Below, in pieces: positions 15,329 to 18,619 of a DNA stretch of 18,619 nucleotides. The stretch is from assembly GCA_900545185.1 (NCBI GenBank), contig UQYH01000039.1, forward strand, positions 1 to 18,619, read 5' to 3'. Source of the stretch: an uncultured Eubacteriales bacterium (GTDB lineage Bacteria; Bacillota; Clostridia; UBA1381; UBA9506). Numbering within the stretch: the stretch's first letter is position 1; each line of letters starts with the position of its first letter. The notes beneath the pieces were generated by a model. The model worked only from the letters and a program-made list of their open reading frames with translations. It did no database searches and was not told where the DNA came from. Position numbers and translations under genes: made by a program.

Positions 15329-16167
15329 GTACAACAAAAACCAAATTGGCCGGCGTGATCGGGAACCCGATCGGTCACAGCCTTTCGCCTGCTTTGCATA
15401 CATTTTTGGCAGAACAAACCGAAACGGATATGGCATATTTGGCCTTTCAGCCGGAACGTTCACAGCTTGGACAGCTGTTTGAGGGTGCACGGATGATGAA
15501 CGCTCTCGGCTTTAATGTCACCTCCCCTTTTAAGGTAGATGTGCCGCAGTTTATGGACGAGCTGGATGCAGAAGCGCACAAAATGGGCAATATTAATACG
15601 GTTGTGAATCGAAACGGCAAATGGGTGGGCTATAATACAGACGGCGAAGGGTTCATCCGTGCCCTGGTGCGCCGCGGATTTACGGCAAAGGGCAAAAAGG
15701 TTTTGCTTCTCGGCACAGGCGGCACCGCCAGAACACTTTCGTACAAGCTGGCGCAAAACGGTGCCGAAAGTATTACCATATCCTCTCGCAAGGAAAATGC
15801 GGCGCAGCTTTTAAAGCCTGTTGTTGCAGAATTTAAGGATACAAAGCTGCTCTCCGGCACCGATGCGGAAACATCGTACGATTTAGTTGTTAACTGCACA
15901 CCCATCGGCATGGCGCCGCACATTGGAGAAACGCCCATGCCGGCGCATGTTTTGTACCATCAGGGAATGTTGTGCTGCGATTTGATCTATAATCCGGCTA
16001 AAACAAGATTTTTGCAGGAAGCCGAGCAAAACGGGGCAAGCATATTAAACGGCATGAATATGTTTTTATATCAGGGCATTTTGGCCTTTGAGCTGTTTAC
16101 GGGACAGCCCCTGCCGCTTAAAATTTGCGATAAGGTGTTTGAGAAATGGAGCCATCAGCATGATTGA
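15325..16167 (+). CDS. aroE: Shikimate dehydrogenase (NADP)
   Basis: The 280-residue enzyme reduces 3-dehydroshikimate to shikimate in aromatic amino acid synthesis. Seen motifs are GNPIGHSLSPALH at the N-terminus (shikimate-binding serines), NVTSPFK with catalytic K70, YNTDGEGF with catalytic D106, the nucleotide loop GTGGTART (130-137), NCTPIGM, and the terminal YQGILAFELFTG. Length fits the family. Translation is coupled to oapA by ATGA overlap. No other aro genes are nearby. Confidence 0.96.
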   Translation: MSTTKTKLAGVIGNPIGHSLSPALHTFLAEQTETDMAYLAFQPERSQLGQLFEGARMMNALGFNVTSPFKVDVPQFMDELDAEAHKMGNINTVVNRNGKWVGYNTDGEGFIRALVRRGFTAKGKKVLLLGTGGTARTLSYKLAQNGAESITISSRKENAAQLLKPVVAEFKDTKLLSGTDAETSYDLVVNCTPIGMAPHIGETPMPAHVLYHQGMLCCDLIYNPAKTRFLQEAEQNGASILNGMNMFLYQGILAFELFTGQPLPLKICDKVFEKWSHQHD

Positions 16168-17050
16168 ACGAAAAAAAATTGATCTATCGGCGCAGCCTGT
16201 TTTTGCCGAATATATTCACAATGAACCCAATTCGACATATAACTTTACCAATATGTTTATGTGGGCGGATGAAACGGCCATCACCTATGCCGTTGTGGCA
16301 GATTGCTTGGTACTGTTTTTTCAAAATGACAGACATCCCGTATCGGCCTCGTATCCGATTGGAAATGGTGATAAACGACAGGCGCTGCGCGAGGTTGCGG
16401 CCGATATTGAAGGCTTTGGCCTGCGTCCCGTATTTCGTAATTTATCCGATTGGATGAAGGACGAAATAGAGGAGCTTTACCCCGGTTGCTTTGAATATGT
16501 GGAGGATCGGGCAGCGGCAGACTATATATACGAAACGGAGAAGCTGATTCAGCTTTCCGGCAAAAAGCTGCATGCCAAGCGTAACCACTATAATTTTTTT
16601 AAAAAAACATACCCGTATGTTTATAAAGAATTGACGGCGGCCGATATGCCCGACTGTATGGCACTGTTTGACACGTGGATTCACGAAAAAGAGGATTTGC
16701 GCTGGGGCGGCGGCTCTAGGGAGGCGACAAGGCGGCTGGTCGCGAATTTTGACGCCTTGCCCGTGCGCGCGGGCGGCATTTATATTGACGGCGAATTGAT
16801 TGCATTTTCCATCGGTGAGCCTGTTTCGGAGGATACGGCGCTGATTCATGTGGAATATGCAACGGATGTGCACGGCGCATTTAACGCCATTAATCATGAT
16901 TTTTGTGAGCATGCCTGGGCAGATTTTCGTTATGTGAACCGAGAAGAAGATATGGGGCTGGACGGACTGCGGCAGGCAAAGCTTGCCTATCGGCCAAGCA
17001 AGCTTTTGACAAAAACAAATGCGGTTTTAATCAAATCGCTGGAAAATTAA
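16160..17050 (+). CDS. DUF2156 (phosphatidylglycerol lysyltransferase C-terminal-like) protein
   Basis: The 296-residue soluble protein starts at the ATG at 16160, with GGAG 8 bases upstream, inside the last 8 bases of aroE. The sequence has the DUF2156 pattern: an N-terminal GNAT-like half with YNFTNMFMW and the central KLHAKRNHYNFFKKTYPY (about 138-155), then a second GNAT-like half with AFSIGEPVS and HVEYATDVHGAFNAINHDFC (about 234-253), and a terminal NREEDMGLDGLRQAKLAYRP. This domain is the catalytic part of MprF-type aminoacyl-lipid synthases, but here it stands alone without membrane helices. The substrate is unknown; aminoacyl or acyl transfer is inferred from the fold family. Confidence 0.88.
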   Translation: MIERKKIDLSAQPVFAEYIHNEPNSTYNFTNMFMWADETAITYAVVADCLVLFFQNDRHPVSASYPIGNGDKRQALREVAADIEGFGLRPVFRNLSDWMKDEIEELYPGCFEYVEDRAAADYIYETEKLIQLSGKKLHAKRNHYNFFKKTYPYVYKELTAADMPDCMALFDTWIHEKEDLRWGGGSREATRRLVANFDALPVRAGGIYIDGELIAFSIGEPVSEDTALIHVEYATDVHGAFNAINHDFCEHAWADFRYVNREEDMGLDGLRQAKLAYRPSKLLTKTNAVLIKSLEN

Positions 17051-17078
17051 AAACATATAAGTACGAGGATTGCATTGC

Positions 17079-17107
17079 ACAGGGACATGACGAGCGGATT
17101 TCCCTGT
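17079..17107 (+). promoter_or_regulatory. Inverted repeat upstream of the SGNH hydrolase
   Basis: ACAGGGA (17079-17085) and TCCCTGT (17101-17107) are perfect complements separated by 15 bases, ending 10 bases before the ribosome binding site. A competing pair ATGAC/GTCAT (17087-17091 with 17106-17110) overlaps it. It could be an operator or a leader switch. No T-run follows. Confidence 0.4.
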
Positions 17108-17130
17108 CATACATAATGGAGGACGTGAAT

Positions 17131-18204
17131 ATGGACATTAAGGACGTAGACAAGAATTTTGCGGAAAAAAAGGTTGAAGCGGCCGAATATGATGAATACT
17201 TGCCGACTGCGCTGGGACTGGAGGGGTTTCCTTGGCACAAGGAAAATAAAAATCCGTATTGCAGACTTCCCGAACGAATTTTGCCAAAAATGACGGAAGA
17301 AATTCGCTCCCTTGCAGTTTGCACGGCCGGCGGTGTGATTCGCTTTTGCACGAACAGCCCGTCCCTGCGGCTTACGGTGGACTATCGTCCGTTTTGGAGT
17401 ATGAGTCACATGCCTTTAACCGGGCAGGCAGGCTTTGATTTGTTTGTGCATGAAAACGGGCAGGACAGATTTTTACAAAACTTTGCGCCGGACAGTAACG
17501 AATTGAAGAAAAACGTCACAGTTTTCACATTTTCGTGTTCGTTGCCGAAGGGCATGCATGAATATAGAATCTTTATGCCGCTGTATGCCGGTGTTCAAAC
17601 ACTTTCCATCGGTTTGCAAAAGGGAAGCTGTGTAGAAAAGGCGCCGCGTCATGCGGTGGAAAAGCCGATTTTGTTTTACGGTTCCTCCATTACGCAGGGC
17701 GGATGCGCATCGCGCCCGTATAATTGCCATGCGGCCATGCTGACAAGCCTGGTTGATGCCGAACAAATCAATTTAGGCTTTTCCGGCAATGCCAAGGGAG
17801 AGCCTGAAATGGCAGAAGCAATTCGTGAACTGGATTTATCCTGCTTTGTGATGGATTATGATTATAATGCGCCGACCTTGGAGTATTTGCAAAAAACACA
17901 TGAGCCGTTTTTCCGTATCATTCGTGAAAAACATCCTGATTTGCCGGTTATTTTTATCAGCCGTCCGTTTGCAAATCCCGATGCGCATGCAGATGAGCCG
18001 GAGCGGCGCAATACGATTATGCAAACATACATACATGCTGTGGAGCAGGGCGATCGAAATGTTTATTTTGTGGACGGTATGCGCTTTTTTACGGAAACGC
18101 CGATCGAAATGCCGACGGTTGACCGCTGCCATCCCACCGATTTGGGCTTTTACTTTATGACCAAGGCCATTGCGCCGGTTTTGCGCCGCGCTCTGCATTT
18201 GTAA
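17131..18204 (+). CDS. Two-domain SGNH/GDSL hydrolase
   Basis: The 357-residue protein starts at the ATG at 17131, because GGAGGA (17118-17123) lies 7 bases upstream; the ATG at 17116 overlaps that site. Residues about 1-165 form a beta-rich domain (GGVIRFCTNSPSLRLTVDYR and GFDLFVHENGQDRF). Residues 178-355 form the SGNH domain: YGSSITQGGCASRP with nucleophile S186, NLGFSGNA (214-221, oxyanion-hole Gly/Asn) and D331-R-C-H334-P for the remaining dyad. This architecture fits the Lipase_GDSL_3 group, often acetyl-esterases acting on glycans. There is no signal peptide, so a cytoplasmic substrate is likely. Confidence 0.9.
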   Translation: MDIKDVDKNFAEKKVEAAEYDEYLPTALGLEGFPWHKENKNPYCRLPERILPKMTEEIRSLAVCTAGGVIRFCTNSPSLRLTVDYRPFWSMSHMPLTGQAGFDLFVHENGQDRFLQNFAPDSNELKKNVTVFTFSCSLPKGMHEYRIFMPLYAGVQTLSIGLQKGSCVEKAPRHAVEKPILFYGSSITQGGCASRPYNCHAAMLTSLVDAEQINLGFSGNAKGEPEMAEAIRELDLSCFVMDYDYNAPTLEYLQKTHEPFFRIIREKHPDLPVIFISRPFANPDAHADEPERRNTIMQTYIHAVEQGDRNVYFVDGMRFFTETPIEMPTVDRCHPTDLGFYFMTKAIAPVLRRALHL

Positions 18205-18259
18205 CGTTTTTACGGTTTGCTGCATATGCTGTAAAAAAACACGGAAATGAGGAAGCCAT

Positions 18260-18577
18260 ATGGGCAAACCGGGATTTATGCAGGATTTTTTTAACAGTTT
18301 GGATGCCATAGAAAAGGAAATGCGCGGCTTGTGCGGATGTTTTCACAAGCCGCCGCCGTGTCCGTCGGGCTGCAAACCGGAAAGGTCGGAGGAAAGGCTC
18401 AAGCCGCCTTGTCCGCCCGGATGCCGACCCGAAAAGCCGCATGATAAACCAAAACCGCCGTGCCCGCCGGGGTGTGTGCCGGAACGGCCGTGCGAGTGTC
18501 GGCCGCCGAATCGACCGCCGTGCGGCCGTGAAAGGTTTTGCTGTGAAGAGTTTTGGGATCGAAAAGAAAAAAGATGA
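18260..18577 (+). CDS. Cys/Pro-rich repeat protein, function unknown
   Basis: The 105-residue protein has a GAGGAA ribosome binding site before an ATG. Residues 1-24 are an amphipathic helix-like head (FMQDFFNSLDAIEKEM). Three 17-residue repeats follow (30-46, 47-63, 64-80), each with a KPPC-PxG-C core giving CxxxC pairs at 34/38, 51/55 and 68/72. A further Cys-rich end includes CEC (78-80), C88 and C94-C95. There are 13 cysteines in total, with no signal peptide or membrane segment. Such composition suits metal binding, disulfide cross-linking or a spore-coat-like structural role, but I recognise no family. Confidence 0.75.
   Translation: MGKPGFMQDFFNSLDAIEKEMRGLCGCFHKPPPCPSGCKPERSEERLKPPCPPGCRPEKPHDKPKPPCPPGCVPERPCECRPPNRPPCGRERFCCEEFWDRKEKR
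18347..18499 (+). repeat. Three in-frame 51-base repeats within the Cys/Pro-rich gene
   Basis: Three consecutive 51-base units encode 17-residue repeats with identical spacing of the CxxxC pair. The proline codons and the TGx codons for Cys vary between units, so the repeat is preserved at protein level and not a fresh DNA duplication. Confidence 0.75.
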
Positions 18578-18584
18578 TGCTAAG

Positions 18585-18619
18585 TGAGGTAGGGAAGAAC
18601 ATAGTTCTTCCCTACCTCA
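18585..18619 (+). terminator. Perfect 16-bp hairpin at the window end, probable terminator
   Basis: TGAGGTAGGGAAGAAC (18585-18600) and GTTCTTCCCTACCTCA (18604-18619) are exact complements with an ATA loop, 8 bases after the last stop codon. A T-tract would have to lie beyond the window edge, so the call rests on stem strength and position. Confidence 0.7.

Noticed and set aside
18207..18237. TTTTTAC/GTAAAAA stem after the SGNH gene as a terminator
   Set aside because: The 3' arm ends in A residues and not T, so it lacks the U-tract needed on the coding strand; the next gene's ribosome binding site follows closely.
18260..18577. RiPP (modified peptide) precursor
   Set aside because: No modification enzyme, protease or transporter gene is adjacent, and the repeats are Pro-rich throughout without a leader-core boundary.

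Overview
The window reads as a bacterial chromosome segment of moderate GC from a low-GC Gram-positive (Firmicutes), most likely an anaerobic Clostridia member. The evidence is the gene set (LonA-type protease, YhaO/YhaN-type SbcCD relatives, MetY, EngB, xseB-ispA, DUF212, DUF2156), strong AGGAGG-type ribosome binding sites, frequent GTG/TTG starts, and above all an OLE RNA with its partner gene. Every gene is on the + strand, with short gaps or stop/start overlaps. I see no phage, transposon, tRNA, rRNA or CRISPR.

Left part (1-6212): a promoter and structured leader precede a tandem-ACT plus metallo-beta-lactamase-fold protein. Then come a YhaO-like nuclease and a YhaN-like ATPase (an SbcCD-like pair, the ATPase with a predicted membrane hairpin), and an O-acetylhomoserine sulfhydrylase (MetY).

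Middle (6213-13990): a clear sigma-A-type promoter drives lon, followed closely by engB, a fumarylacetoacetate-hydrolase-family enzyme, an Lrp/AsnC regulator overlapping a class I aminotransferase, trmL, xseB, ispA and a DUF212 (divergent PAP2) membrane protein. Spacing suggests one long transcription unit, possibly with internal promoters.

Centre of interest (13991-15328): about 700 bases without a gene hold a large structured non-coding RNA, with its own candidate promoter and closed by a terminal helix (about 14030-14665). A four-TM basic protein follows at once. The size of about 630 nt, the xseB-ispA context and the downstream membrane gene identify this as OLE RNA (ornate, large, extremophilic) with OapA. 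OLE is a known class whose biochemical function is incompletely understood. It acts in a membrane-associated RNP linked to stress (ethanol, cold) and Mg2+ tolerance in Bacillus halodurans. Here it sits next to isoprenoid genes, with a DUF212 gene between ispA and the RNA, and aroE rather than dxs after oapA.

Right part (15325-18619): aroE, a DUF2156 acyltransferase-like protein, a two-domain SGNH hydrolase and a Cys/Pro-rich 17-residue-repeat protein. The window ends in a perfect 16-bp hairpin that probably terminates the operon.
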